Source: Gibbula magus (lineage: Eukaryota > Mollusca > Gastropoda > Trochida > Trochidae). From it: 64,000 nucleotides of DNA. A model generated the notes under the pieces. It searched no databases, had not been told where the DNA came from, and saw nothing but the letters and a program-made list of their open reading frames with translations. The DNA lies in NCBI GenBank assembly GCA_936450465.1, contig OW388291.1:36432656-36496655 (forward strand), written 5' to 3'. Both the position numbers and the translations under genes were made by a program. Numbering within the stretch: position 1 is the first letter of the stretch; the number at the start of each line of letters is the position of its first letter. This document shows, piece after piece, positions 1 through 10,828 of the stretch.

Positions 1-1020
1 CCAGGAGGTGTCCTGTAATGCTGACACACATATACCAGGCACGTTTAAATAGTCCCATGTTGTTGTGTGTAATGACAGACTTCATCACCTCTCCCTGCAT
101 GTTCAGAATATCAACATAGTCAAAACCACCTGCTGCAAGTCGTGGTGGTGTCATCACAGCCAGACTGAAGTATCTTCTACTTGTACTGATACTTGTTTCG
201 TGGACGAGGTCAGGGGTCACGACTACTGTTACAATCTGATATGAGTATGGAACAGAAACCATCACTTTGTTGTCTCCAAGCTGTGTTATACACCATGGTT
301 CGCTGTCCAGTTGAATACGACTGTGACATGTCTTGTTGTTCCTTGTGTAGAATGATTTCAGACACTTGTTATTGTTGTCAGTGGCTACTGTTGTGTGGAC
401 ACCGTCTACTTCAAGAACTGTAACGTCATATATATGAGGATCATTCTCATCCTCTTCTACTCTGGTGTAAACAGACTCGCTGAGTACTGAAAAGATCTTC
501 GGATCACACAACTGTTCCAATGTGACCATTTCACATAGATGTATAGAGTCAATAACTTCTGTGATGTTTTGTGTCTGTTGCGAAAATCTGATAGATGTAA
601 TGTTCCCTCCTCTCAACGCCTCATCTTCGTCCTGACATATATCCAGATGTCCAGACTTCCATACCTGATAGACGTCACAGACTTCAACTTCACTGTCCGA
701 GCTGACAGCATGTTTGATGTACTCACTGTTCTGTCTGTAGGTCCGCTCCAGATTTTCTTTAGACTTCAGTTCGTTAGTCTCTCTGTTTGTAATTTCCTCC
801 ACTTGATTTAATAGTTGTTTCTCTCTCTTCTTAATCAGATCAACAGCTTTCCGAGTTCCATCTCGTATTTCATCAATTACAGATATTGTGTCTGTGTTCA
901 ATTGGGATAGTCTAATCGTCTGGAGTTCAACAAGAATGTTGGACTTATATTCCTGTTCCTCAAGTTGATTCTTGTCTGGAGTTGTCCCCTCTAGTTGTTG
1001 ACATGGAAGACATGGATTGT
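1..1020 (-). CDS. TRIM-like gene copy A, main exon (partial, lacks B-box)
   Basis: Minus-strand exon, open without a stop from 1020 to the window edge, so the C-terminus lies outside. It starts after an acceptor (AG at 1022-1021). Joined in phase to the RING exon at 1608-1896 it reads CLPCQQLEG, then directly a coiled coil (about 90 residues, rich in K/E/L/Q), a linker, and the start of an NHL-like region. The match to copy B (17788-19212) is clear along the coiled coil, the CITQLGDNKVMVSVP segment and LAAGGFDYVDILNMQGEV. Compared with copy B, about 85 residues holding the B-box are missing right after CQQLEG, with the frame kept. By family knowledge, RING-coiled-coil-NHL proteins are E3 ubiquitin ligases, often in innate immunity or RNA control; the role here is inference. 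I am confident of the family, less so that the gene is expressed. Confidence 0.85.
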
Positions 1021-1607
1021 CTGTGAAAGGATATGAGATTGACAGGTGTTTTTAGAATAATACACTTAACGCCAAAAGAAATGTTACCCCACTTCTTTTT
1101 TGAATAACTGTTTAAGTATCAAATATATTTGAGAAATGAATGGTTCAAAAGAAAGCTGAATAACGTAGTTTTATGTTAATAACACGTTTAAAATTCCTGA
1201 TGGATTCATTTTGTGGCAAAATGCAGCTTGCTTAAGGAGTTTGAAATTGTCCGGTTTTCGACCAGGCTAGTAGTAACCAATAATTGTGATTTAGATGTCC
1301 AGAATTTATTACATGACGTTATTTCAAAATTGTCAATTAAATTTGCGAAACATTCCGTCTGAAACTCAGTTTGAAAAATGAATTTCAGCAACCCGAGGGT
1401 GTTTGTGAAACTGTGAGTACTTCTTTACAAACATATGCTTATCAAAGGCATTCAAAATCGACTTTCTTACGTAGCAGTATTTCGGTATGTTCTATTTTGA
1501 AAATGTGATAGCGTTTCTTTTTCTCGTCAGTTTATATTACAACTTCCATCGTATTTTTATATAAATATTGAGCCTCATATGTCTTGTTCAATATCATATT
1601 ATTGTAC
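1021..1607 (-). other. Intron of TRIM-like copy A
   Basis: The span is bounded by a donor (GT at 1607-1606, context GAAG then GTACAA on the minus strand) and an acceptor (TTTCACAG ending at 1021). Phase agrees on both sides: the RING exon leaves one base and the main exon supplies two. Most of the intron is an interspersed repeat (1062-1304); the rest is AT-rich with nothing recognised. Confidence 0.75.
1062..1304 (-). repeat. Interspersed repeat, copy 1 (Tc1-like terminus)
   Basis: About 243 bp that matches 23124-23367 in the opposite orientation, judged by eye at roughly 80-85%. One end reads, on the minus strand, as GTTTCTTTTGGCGTTAAG, resembling the CGTTTCTTTTG-type ends of Tc1-like DNA transposons such as 52602-53394. 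No coding capacity. It sits inside the copy A intron and is absent from the matching part of copy B, so it came in after the duplication or was lost from B. Confidence 0.65.
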
Positions 1608-1896
1608 CTTCCATCGTGTTGACTCTCCCCATTGTTTCCTGTACCACGCGTCCTTGTTGCAGCTGCCACGCCCACTCGTCCACTGGTCTGGAGGGGTCAG
1701 GTACTCTGGTCACCTTGCCACAAGAGGGACAGGGGAACTTTTTGATATGTACAGCGTCTGCTTGTGCCTTGATATAGTCAGTTATACATCTGGGACAGAA
1801 TCTGTGTTTGCACTGTAAGGTACAATGATATATAGAGATGTCACACACAGAGCACTTAAGCATATCTTCCTCCTCATCTACTGCTGCTGTCGCCAT
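1608..1896 (-). CDS. TRIM-like gene copy A, RING-finger exon
   Basis: First coding exon, minus strand. I chose ATG at 1896-1894 (MATAAVDEEED); a further in-frame ATG ten codons upstream (1926) is possible but adds a hydrophobic stretch unlike TRIM N-termini. A C3HC4 RING is complete: C15-x2-C18, C29-x-H31, C34-x2-C37 and C56-x2-C59 (CPSC). The RING binds two zinc ions and recruits the ubiquitin E2, so copy A keeps the ligase module. The exon ends in an AAG/GTACAA donor after one base of a codon; joining to 1020 keeps the frame and gives MEDNPCLPCQQL. Copy B has no equivalent exon in 19,280-20,880. Confident in the domain and splice site; transcription start unknown. Confidence 0.88.
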
Positions 1897-2940
1897 CTGT
1901 GGAATAATAGGTACAAATACGTGCATATAAACATTATGATCACCTTAATAGATTGTTATGTTCATGGTGTCTGCTCTGTTGCATTCAAGACGACATTCAT
2001 TACTTTGAAGTTCATAATTTCCTAAGTCCACGATGAACTTTCTAAATTCACTACAAATCTTAGCAGCGTTTAATCAGCTGATCAGAACTTTGCATAAATT
2101 ACAATTGACTGTAATCAACAAACCTTGAAATCGAAAGTGAAAGTATTTTTTTAATGAGTATTGAGACCTGAAAATATCTTTAGATATATCACAAAATGCA
2201 CTAGAGTAAACACACACAAATAGGATTATAGACATGAAAGGTAACTGTCGTCCCTCTATCAAACAATACAGAATCAAATTGTCAGCTTGATCTAAACTAG
2301 TTTCCCTTTCATCACAATATTTGATTTTTAAAATGGAATAGAATTAAACAGTCCTGATAGATTGAACTTCCCAAACAAGTAATAACTTACACCGGTTGTC
2401 GCAGTCTTAACCAAGTCTTGCTGCTTTTCTCTAATGTTTCTGTGCAGTTTAGGAGCAGCACGCATGTAGGTTATGTCGGAAATCCATTTCTTAGTAAAAA
2501 ATAAATGAGCAAGTCTTTAATCTCTAAAATTGAATAATATCTTGCCTTTCTCATGTGAATCAATATCTCAAAATGCATAACAAAACTGTATTTTGAGGGC
2601 ACCAAAATGCCTGTTGGTTGTCCAATTGATGCACTATCGGTCATAAATAAGCAGGTTAAATGTTAGTTAATTTAAAAACGATCAGATATTTATAAACGAG
2701 ATCTCCATTTAATATGAGATGGTCTTCCATCAACTTGAAGCTTATGACATCATCTGTATGATCTAGTGACAATGGATGCTCATGTTATATACTGGGCAAA
2801 ATAAGTTACGGAGATTTTTATGACTGACAATTATCATTTTGTCAAAGAATAAATACATCATTAATTATGATTATACAATCAAATACCCCTACCCCATTTT
2901 CCCCAAAATAATATATTAAAGGTCTATCAGAAAAAATGTG
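1897..2940 (-). other. Upstream region of copy A; possible 5' non-coding exon
   Basis: No ORF of note. On the minus strand a strong donor (GGT then GTAAGT at 2391-2386) follows a possible exon of about 50 bases ending at 2391, preceded by a CACAG acceptor near 2440. It would be an untranslated exon before the RING exon. The donor is not clearly kept in unit B. Otherwise this is AT-rich DNA shared with 19,870-20,400. Confidence 0.3.
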
Positions 2941-4035
2941 GGGGGAGTTGAATCAAGAACACAGGTAATGTCAATCTAAAATGGGAAAGTCAAGCACTCG
3001 AAGTAAAAAGAGATTACATAACGAGTGAGTGTTGAATATCGAAAATATTCCAACGAGATATTTTTAAATGTTCTGATGTATTCACGAGCGAAAGCGATAT
3101 TCAACATTCACGAGTTATGTAATTTATTTATTACATAAGAAACTTGATATACATTTTAGACAAGCATTAAACTATTCGCGACATTACCGCGTATTAATAC
3201 TATACTGGGTTTATCTTAGGTGGAATCAAGCCGTAAAACAGTAAATAAATGTAGTCCCGTTTTCCGTTACGCTTTCGCTCGCATCTACATATCACATTTA
3301 TCACATCATTATCAGAATGTTTGTCGTCATCACTGTCCTCCATCAAGATATCAAGAAACCCTTAAACAGCAAATACTGACGCTGTTGACGTCGACGAAGG
3401 TCGTCATTCCTTGACCCGCTGTTTCCATAGACAACCGTCCTTGCTGAACATGCAAGCTTCTTATTTTGAACTTCACACGTGTATATCACATCAAAAACGG
3501 ATTATGCATGCCGATTTTAAACGCAATCATTTATTAACTATATGGTTTTACTCCTTAAATAAGGAATTCGTGTTGACAAATGGGAGATAACTCTTCTGAG
3601 ACTAAATTGAAGCAAACTCTCTTTTTGATTCAATTATCAATAGTCGAGATCCGAACCCGAATTTTCTATGTTTAATTTTACACTTCTATTTTTGCTATGA
3701 TGCAAGTTTATTAATAGCCAAAAATACGTACAGTAAAAAGATATGATGAACTGAAAACTGAAGTGGCGAGTGGGTTCGGCTGTTCCCGATCAGCTTATGG
3801 CGAAAGTAGTACGGCATTATGACGTCACTATCGTTGAATAATTTGGTTTGGTTACACAACACATGTTGAATAACTTTCAACTGGTTACACCACACTTGTT
3901 TCAAATAACCAAAATCATTTCATAAAGATATTCAGAACGCGTATGTCATAAATGTCCGTAACCCCTCGCAATACTCATATAGTCGCCCGTTTGATTTAAG
4001 CGTGTGATAAGTTTCACGGATTAAAGATTAACCAT
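2940..4035. repeat. About 1.1-kb insertion in unit A with a fold-back
   Basis: This segment is missing from unit B. It contains imperfect 29-bp inverted arms at 3013-3041 and 3095-3123 (core ATTACATAACGAG against CTCGTTATGT-type sequence), followed by TAATTTATTTATTAC, a motif also seen near 17,280 and 53,700. It is therefore likely to be a non-autonomous mobile element or a merger of several. No clear terminal repeats or target duplication were found, and no protein is encoded. Confidence 0.45.
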
Positions 4036-4797
4036 AACTGTGGGGGTTGATTTGAGAACCCAGGTATCCTTTCCGGAACGGACGGGCGGACTGCCACAAG
4101 ACATAAAACTCCTTCTGTTTCTTGCAGTTGCAAAAAGCCGAAGTATCGAATGGATAAGCTGTTAAGACAGTTAGTAACTCTGATTGGTGCCGGACTCTAA
4201 TGGTGTGAACTAGCATAAAAAAGTAAACTAATTTGTACTTTTGCTGATAGTGTAATCCTAAATATAACGTTATTACATTTGTTCACTATCTAAATTGCAA
4301 TGCCATATACATGTGTATTTCTAAACTGATTTCAATCTAGAACACCAACCTCAATGTTGTTGCTTCCTAGCTGGGTTCGTCCCCAAGTTAAAAGTTGTTC
4401 AGCGAAATGGCGAGCATGTAGATAACTCGTTATATACTGGTATGACACCTGGCCTGATGTATCAAAGTTTGACTCGTTATCACTACCTGGTTCAAAGATA
4501 ACATTACATGTAGGTCTTGCTTTATTTTATCTTATACCATACATCAGTCTATCAGTAATTATGTTGCTTAACTTCAATGCAATTTCAAACAAGTCAGACC
4601 AATATAAATCAATAATACAATGGTTACCTTGCAATATTAAGAAGCTATTGATGTGGAATTTCAACACTAAAATTATTATCATTATTAGCATTAGCGACTT
4701 TTATTTTACCTATACATTGTGTTATGCTCTCAATGTTCAGTATTCATTCCAAAATAAATAATAATTCGTAATTCTAACTTAATACTTTTGCTCAGTT
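4036..4797. other. Upstream DNA of unit A, no gene seen
   Basis: The span aligns with 20,410-20,885 (for example GGATAAGCTGTTAAGACAG near 4151 and 20528). It probably holds promoter or first-exon sequence of the TRIM-like gene because it is the most conserved non-coding part of the two units, but no TATA box or start site could be fixed. Confidence 0.4.
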
Positions 4798-5000
4798 GGG
4801 GATGTAGCTCAGTTGGTAGAGTGTCCGCTCATCACCCGGAAGGTTGGGGTTCGAATCCCGGCTGCGTCATACCAAAAGACGTTAAAAGATGGGATACTAA
4901 GCATTATAAGGATAGAACAACGCTTGAACTGGCGCTGCACTGTGGCTGCCGGGTGCCGACGGCACACACAGAATTTCCGAATTTACATTGTAATGAGGAC

Positions 5001-5048
<48 letters not shown>

Positions 5049-5049
5049 G
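4798..5049 (+). repeat. tRNA-derived SINE with (ATT)n tail
   Basis: The head resembles a tRNA: an A box TAGCTCAGTTGG, a B box GGTTCGAATCC, and D and T arms that fold. The 3' acceptor strand does not pair with the GGGGATG 5' strand, and about 120 bp of unrelated body follows, then AATAAAGTG and an ATT microsatellite of about 13 units. This is the standard layout of a Pol III SINE with a LINE-like tail. No convincing target duplication was found. Confidence 0.85.
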
Positions 5050-6128
5050 TAGTAATTCTTCCCGTAAAGAACCGTAATCCTATCGTCAGCCTCCGTTGTC
5101 GAAAATAAAACGCACTCTCGCTTTTGGACATGTTAAAAAGCAACCGCATGGTTTTCCAGTCCGCAGTTCGTCAGTGGAAGTATAGTTGGGTCTTCAGACA
5201 AAGTCGAAAAGACCTATTGTTATTGTCGGGATTCTTTATATTATTATCATTTTTACCATTTTTGTGAAACACTTTCTGAACTAAGGACTGGTTATCGATT
5301 TTCATAACAGGGGTGGTAGAAATCATCAAGATCTGGAATCGTGTCGACATTGATTTTGTATTGCTTTGCTCATTAATGGCCAAGTTCGATTCTAGTGTTC
5401 ACACTTTTTTCGAAGATGCGCAATGACATTGCGAGCAAAAAAGTAAATCAGGGCGAATTCGTAAGTCACATGGTTTAGCGACAATTTTATTTTTGTAACT
5501 TTATAAACACTTGTCCGACCCAATCTACCTTTAACAATTTTCTTCTTTGACGACACTTTCACATCGAAGCTGAAACTTGCACATTTCTACAGCTGAGGCA
5601 TTGGTGAATAGATGGTGCTGTTTTTGATGAGCGAACCCATAATACTTCGGGCGACTTCTTACGCGGGACCTATTTCAAGAGGACATAACTTAAAAAAGTT
5701 AATAAATGAGTTTTTTCGGGCTCCTAGATCAATATACTGTCTATGGAAATCAATAGTAAACTCGCTCGTGAGCAGTCATTTCGAGTCACAATTAAGGTTG
5801 AAAAAGTGCTGAAAGTTAGGATTTTGATTTTTAACACAAGGACATTTTTCAAAATCAACATAAAACTTCAAACCTTTTTTAAAAGATGAGCAATACAAAT
5901 ACAAACAAAAACGTAAATCATGGCGAATTTGTATATCACGTGGTTAAGGGCCATTTTACAATGATATTTCTGGATTTTCACTGCTTTGTTGACATGACAG
6001 ACTCATGTTACATAAAGTAAATTTGATGGTTTCGGTGACATTCTTTAATCAAATATGGAATCGAACGTCAAAGCGAAATACCTTAGTACTGACGCGGGTG
6101 TCCGAGTTAATCATAATTGTTATTACTT
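5050..6128. repeat. Non-coding region with a local direct duplication
   Basis: Two related segments of about 80 bp, 5408-5494 and 5884-5965, share GTAAATCA.GGCGAATT and CAC.TGGTT.AG in the same orientation. The rest shows no gene or known element. Confidence 0.45.
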
Positions 6129-6206
6129 ATATATAGCACAGTGGATATTGCATTCTGTTTCGATTCTTGCCTGGGGTTTGGCAATTTTGCATACTGTAAA
6201 GAACTG
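6129..6206 (+). repeat. Left half of a SINE split by a transposon
   Basis: ATAGCACAGTGG, then ATTCTTGCCTGGGGTTTGGC and CTGTAAAGAACTG match positions in the intact SINE at 35719-36031 (GCGCAGTGG; AATCCCGCCAGGGGC; CAGTAGAGAACTG). The match stops at 6206 and resumes at 7856. Confidence 0.7.
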
Positions 6207-7855
6207 GGCCCGTTTTTATAAAGATTCTTAGAATTTTCTAACTCTTAGAACCCCAGATTTAACACTTAGCTAAAAGTTACACCTAGGAGTTCATTTATAA
6301 ACATTCTTAGACTGACTTATAGCTAAGAATTAAGTTTTACTCTTAGGCAGTTCTCAAGTGCCGTAACTATGGGAAATCCGTCTATTTTTAGAAGCCTTTG
6401 AACTCTTCTGTCAGTGGAGTTTTGATCGCATGCCAGTCATGTGACCTACAAGCACCTGCTTCTTTATTAATTGAGAGATATTCTACTTAAAGTTTGAAAT
6501 AGTTCTATTTACAATATTCCTTTTAATTACATTTATATTGAACTCATATATTTAGAAAAAAATAATAAGTGATCATTATTCAAAATAAATACTGGCCGGA
6601 GGAATTGAAATAAAATACATAATATAAAGTTATTTATGGGAACGCATGTGTTATTCCAAAAAATATTTATTTAGGTCTGTGTTTTGGTTTGTATTTTCTT
6701 TTAGATTATATTTTCTATTTATTATTGTTTTATACATGTAAGTTTAGTTTGAAATACACCATTTGATCTACTGATCATTTGTGCTTGAAATAGAATAAAT
6801 TATTTATTTATTATTTTCAAACATACATATTTATCAAGCTATATTATATGTGTATGTAAATATAAATTTGATAAATATTACTACTACTACTACGTATTAT
6901 ATTAGTATCTTGTATCAAATAAACAACATAAGTATTACAAACTCACAGGATCACTTGTCCAAGACTGGTAAAAAAAATGTTAATCAAATTTCACTTCTTA
7001 CATAAGTCATGTTTTTGAATTACATGTAACTGGAATGCCAACAAGGGAAACAACTCTCATCTGTATTTGAAAGTGCACCAAACATGAACTTTATGAATGT
7101 TATTTATTTAGAAAATAGGTCTTTAAAAAGTAAGTCTGCTACTATAACATTTGTCTCTTGCATGAAGGGGATGTGATGCCAGGAAACTATTCTTTCCAAG
7201 GTTAGAAATATTATGATTTGTCCTAAATGCCAACTCACAACAGTAGATTGTTAGGACTAAGTTGTTTGCGCTGAATGTTTAAAATGGTGATGTTAACATC
7301 TATGATTTAAGGCTAAATCCATGAATAAATATATCCATACAGTTTTGAAAGATATCTTGTCCTAGCTCACTGATAGGGTGAATCATAATCTTGAAAAACT
7401 TTCTTTGTTTTGAAACTGACATTGATTGACGTCATTGAGTTTTTGCTATCACATTTTGCATTGCATTAAAATAATGTTCCATAAAACCACATACTATTAA
7501 AATTAGCTGGATTAAATACCCACAACAAGTAAGGCACAATGATACTAGATTAATTTCAAGACCATTTCTTATTAAGATGTAAGTAAATATTTCTGAATTT
7601 CTCTCCAAACATTCCAGCTGACACTGTGAAGCGCACCACTAAGGCGGCCATTTTGTTGAGTTAAGACACTTTTTAACTTCTTAGGAGAGCTATTGAGGAC
7701 TCCTAACTTTTATCCTAGTTAGGAGTAATTCTAAGACCTAAAAGTTTTTATAAATATGACTAATCATAAACTTAAGAGTAATTCTTTGAAAATTCTTAGA
7801 TTTTTCAACAGTTAAGAATTTATTCTCACTCTTAGAATTTTTATAAATACGGCCC
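6207..7855. mobile_element. 1,649-bp non-autonomous DNA transposon with TIRs
   Basis: Both ends read inward as GG(C/G)CCGT(T/A)TTTATAAA (16 bp, two mismatches). The flanks carry a 3-bp duplication CTG (6204-6206 and 7856-7858). The insertion interrupts a SINE at a point where the intact copy reads GAACTGTTC, so both borders are exact. Subterminal regions are packed with CTTAG/CTAAG motifs in both orientations, probably transposase binding sites. No transposase is encoded; the interior is AT-rich. A 3-bp duplication is compatible with PIF/Harbinger, but the CTG target is not the usual TWA, so I leave the superfamily open. Confidence 0.82.
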
Positions 7856-7992
7856 CTGTTCTGCAGGCAGTGAGATTTGTATGCAAGCTGATTTTTTAGT
7901 TCCAGCCGATGTTCACAGGTTTCACAGCAATGCATATACACAATGGTATTGGACGCTTTCTCCCTTCTTTACTACTAGCAGATGTCATGCAG
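7856..7992 (+). repeat. Right half of the split SINE
   Basis: TGTTCTGCAGGCAGTGAG, AGTTCCAGCCGATG and CTTTCTCCCT follow the order of the intact SINE at 35719-36031 (TGTTCTACACGCAGTAAG; AGTTCCAGCCGATG; CTTTCTCCCT). Confidence 0.72.
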
Positions 7993-8105
7993 TTAATGCA
8001 GTTACCTTCTGTCATGGTCTAAGATATGTGTTTCATTCGTGTGATATGACAACATTTTAAGCTGTACATATCTCCTGGTCATACACTTAACTCATTTTGT
8101 GGAGC

Positions 8106-8286
8106 AACTATAGAATTGGTTCGTCACCTTGAATACATTCTAAAGATTAACCCTAACCCTAAACCTAACACTACCCCTAACTCTAATACTAACCCTAAAC
8201 CCTAATACTAACCCTAACCCTAACCCTAAACCCTAATACTAACCCTAACCCTAAACCCTAATAGGTGGCGAACCAATTCTATAGTT
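8106..8286. repeat. Telomere-like (TAACCC)n cassette between inverted repeats
   Basis: A degenerate array of TAACCC, TAAACCC and TAATACTAACCC units (about 8148-8262) is bracketed by 24-bp inverted repeats, 8106-8129 and 8263-8286, which differ at one base (core AACTATAGAATTGGTTCG). The C-rich strand runs 5' to 3' on plus. The inverted ends make this a mobile cassette or MITE, not a fused chromosome end. No target duplication could be fixed. Confidence 0.8.
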
Positions 8287-8807
8287 ATACCCATTTTGTT
8301 TGTAATGAAACATTCATTTGCGATATTAGAAAGCATATTTTCTGCATTATCCAACATTCTAAAGCTTAATGTGGTGATATAATCAACTAGAATAAATGTT
8401 CAGCTATTTATTCTGATGTTGGAAAAGGAATTTAAAGCTTTTTTGTATTACATGACAACAACAAATATAAAGCTAGTGCTAAATTATAAGTACCTATCAT
8501 TGAATTGAATGTTCCATGGTGTTTATCAGCAAAATATTGTCCTGTGATGCACACGTTTGATTGACGTTTCAGAACACTTTAAGGATCTAATTTATATAAA
8601 TTCGTAAGTTGCATACAGAAAGTCAAATGAAACCATCATACATGAGATAATATAACAATCCACTGATCACTTTAAATACCATACGTTAATAAAGGCATGG
8701 CGCTGTGGGTTTTAAGACAGAAAACGATTTCTATAAATAAATGTTTTAACAATACTTTAAAGCTTATCTTTCATTTCTGTTATAACATATTTATTTATAA
8801 TTCAGTG
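8287..8807. other. AT-rich spacer, nothing recognised
   Basis: No ORF, RNA gene or repeat with a partner in this window was found. Confidence 0.5.
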
Positions 8808-8820
8808 ATGAATGAAAGTT

Positions 8821-10611
8821 GTTTTTTTTTCAATAAATTTTTATTCGTTCCAATTGTACATATTCAAAAACAAGAGTCAAATAACAAGGCATACAGTCAG
8901 ACTATGAATAGGTAAATAGATATTATTATAGAGATAATAATTGGTTGCTGAAGGTTGGGATGAGTGCATTCCATTTTTGATGGAATTTTTCAATTTCGTT
9001 GTTTATCTTTGAGATGAATTTTTTCAACAGAAAATATTTCTTTTAATACCATTTTATAACTGTTGAATTTTGGAACTGTATTTCTAATATTAAACAAATG
9101 GATATGTTTTTTGGCAGAGATACTGATTTGATTAAGTAATACATCTTTATGAAGTGTACCGAACCAAACCAAGTATTTGGTAATTTGTAATTTTTTAGTT
9201 AAAAAGTTATTTAATCAGAGTTCTAACTCATTCCAAAATTGTGTAGTTTCACAACATTCCCAATAAACAAGACACATGCTCTCAGAAGAAGCCTTACAAA
9301 AACTGCACAACTCATTGTCTATCAAATTCATTCTCAGTAATTCCTTTTTAGTATAAATAATTATATGCAAAAATCTGTATTGAAAATCAAAAAGTTTAAC
9401 ATTTCTCAAGCCATATCTATATACATTAAACACACTGTGCCAGTTAAATTCAGTCACAGTGAACAGCATTTCCCATTTAGTACAAATTCTAAGTTTATCG
9501 TTTTTGGAAATTAGCCGATCATAGAATATTCTTGAACCTTTGGAATGTTTTAAAATATTACTATGGTAAATATTTATGTATTAGTTATAAGAAGGAATGA
9601 TTCTTGTCCCTTTAATAGTATTTTTTAAAGAATCAGGTAGGATGTGTAGTAGACAAGTATAGTCTAATATTGTTCCTCTTATTTTATATTTTGATTGTAA
9701 TTCATCAAAAGTTATAAATCCGTGTTCATCACATAAGTCTTTTACTGTCAATAAACCCTTATCAGCCCAATGTTTGATAATAAAGCATGGATTTTTGTAA
9801 TTATGATTGAGCCATAAAGGTTCAGCAAGAATGTGATCAATACTGTCTGAATCAACATTAAAATTTTTGCAATAATCATTCCATGCTACAAAAGTATCTT
9901 TCCAGTAAGGGTTTTCAATGTTGAGTAATTTGTCCACATTGGCTCCATATTTGAAGATTTTGCTATAAGGTATGTTAGAGGGATTATTATCAGTACTTTT
10001 TTACAGTAAAGTCTAACAGTGGATAACTTCAGAGCTTTGATGAATACATTTATATCAACCATACCCAATCCCCCTTCAGTCTTTAGTCTTTTCATTGTTA
10101 TCCTTTTTATTTTATCATTTTTGTCATTCCAGATAAATTTGAAAAATATCTGTTTGAGAGATTTAATAAAGTCATCTGGGGGATTGGGCAAGGAACTGAA
10201 AATATGTACCAATTTTGAGAGGGCCAATGTTTTTATTACAGTAATTTTTCCTATCAATGTTTAATGTCTTTTTCTCCATACTGCTAGTAGTCTCTTTATA
10301 TCTCCCAGTCTTTTTCTTGTGTAAATCACCCAAAGATCAGCAAGGTTTGGGGTAAATGTTATTCCAAGCACTTCAAACTCTCCATTGTACCATTGAATAT
10401 TTAAAGTTTCACATAGTATTTCCTTTCTGCCTGCCATTGAGCCAATCCAAATTGCTTATCTATATTAATTTTCAAACCTGACATCTTGTAAAAGAAATCG
10501 ATTGTTTCAATAGCTGCATATAAGCTGTTATCTGTACCATCAAGAAATAATTCAGTATCATCTGCATATTGGCCTAACTTGTATTCTTTATCATCAATAA
10601 CAATACCTTTA
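8821..10611 (-). mobile_element. 5'-truncated L1-like LINE
   Basis: The insertion is flanked by a perfect 13-bp target duplication, ATGAATGAAAGTT, at 8808-8820 and 10612-10624. The poly(A) side appears as a T run at 8822-8830, placing the 3' end at the left, and the element stops inside the reverse transcriptase at the right, the usual result of target-primed reverse transcription that ended early. The perfect duplication suggests a fairly recent insertion even though the ORF is broken. Confidence 0.9.
9215..10606 (-). pseudogene. LINE ORF2 remnant: RT palm end, thumb and C-terminal domain
   Basis: The frame opens at about 10606 with KGIVIDDKEYKLGQ and the RT catalytic box YADD, then SGLKINIDK. 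It shifts frame near 10455, continues through WIGSMAGRKEI, has a stop at 10263-10261, and goes on with IGKITVIKTLALSKL and the L1-type block EGGLGMVDINVFIKALK. A further shift occurs near 9950. The last part carries a C-terminal zinc-binding pattern (CSFC...W.CC..T..FWNEL) with the usual histidine replaced. The order and motifs fit the L1/Tx1 group. The endonuclease and the N-terminal part of RT are absent through truncation. It cannot make an active protein. Confidence 0.87.
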
Positions 10612-10828
10612 ATGAATGAAAGTTATTATATAAAATGATCTAAAAACAAACATTTAATAATGAGAACAGTACGAGATAAGAATTTAATTATGTTAATGCA
10701 CTATATATATATGTTTTATATTGTTGGTTATTTCTATTAAATTATTGTGTCAAGGTTCCCGATCTTATTTACTTTTCTCGAAACGCCAGAAGCGTTGAAC
10801 ATTCTTAACATTGATCAAATATCATGGA

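Larger units (their letters stand above)
1..4535 (-). repeat. Segmental duplication unit A (TRIM locus)
   Basis: The coding exon and stretches upstream (2400-2870, 4045-4200 and 4340-4535) align in the same order with unit B (about 17,640-20,885). Examples are the block around 2730 ATGAGATGGTCTTCCATCAA with 20226, and GTATCAAAGTTTGACTCG near 4460 with 20820. Unit A carries about 1.1 kb (2940-4035) with no partner in B, and B lacks the RING exon. The shared non-coding DNA shows duplication of genomic DNA, not retroposition. Confidence 0.8.

Noticed and set aside
4798..4870. Functional tRNA gene
   Set aside because: The D, anticodon and T arms resemble a tRNA, but the acceptor stem does not pair and a SINE body with an (ATT)n tail follows.
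8148..8262. True chromosome end or fusion point
   Set aside because: The array is short, degenerate, inside unique DNA and framed by inverted repeats.
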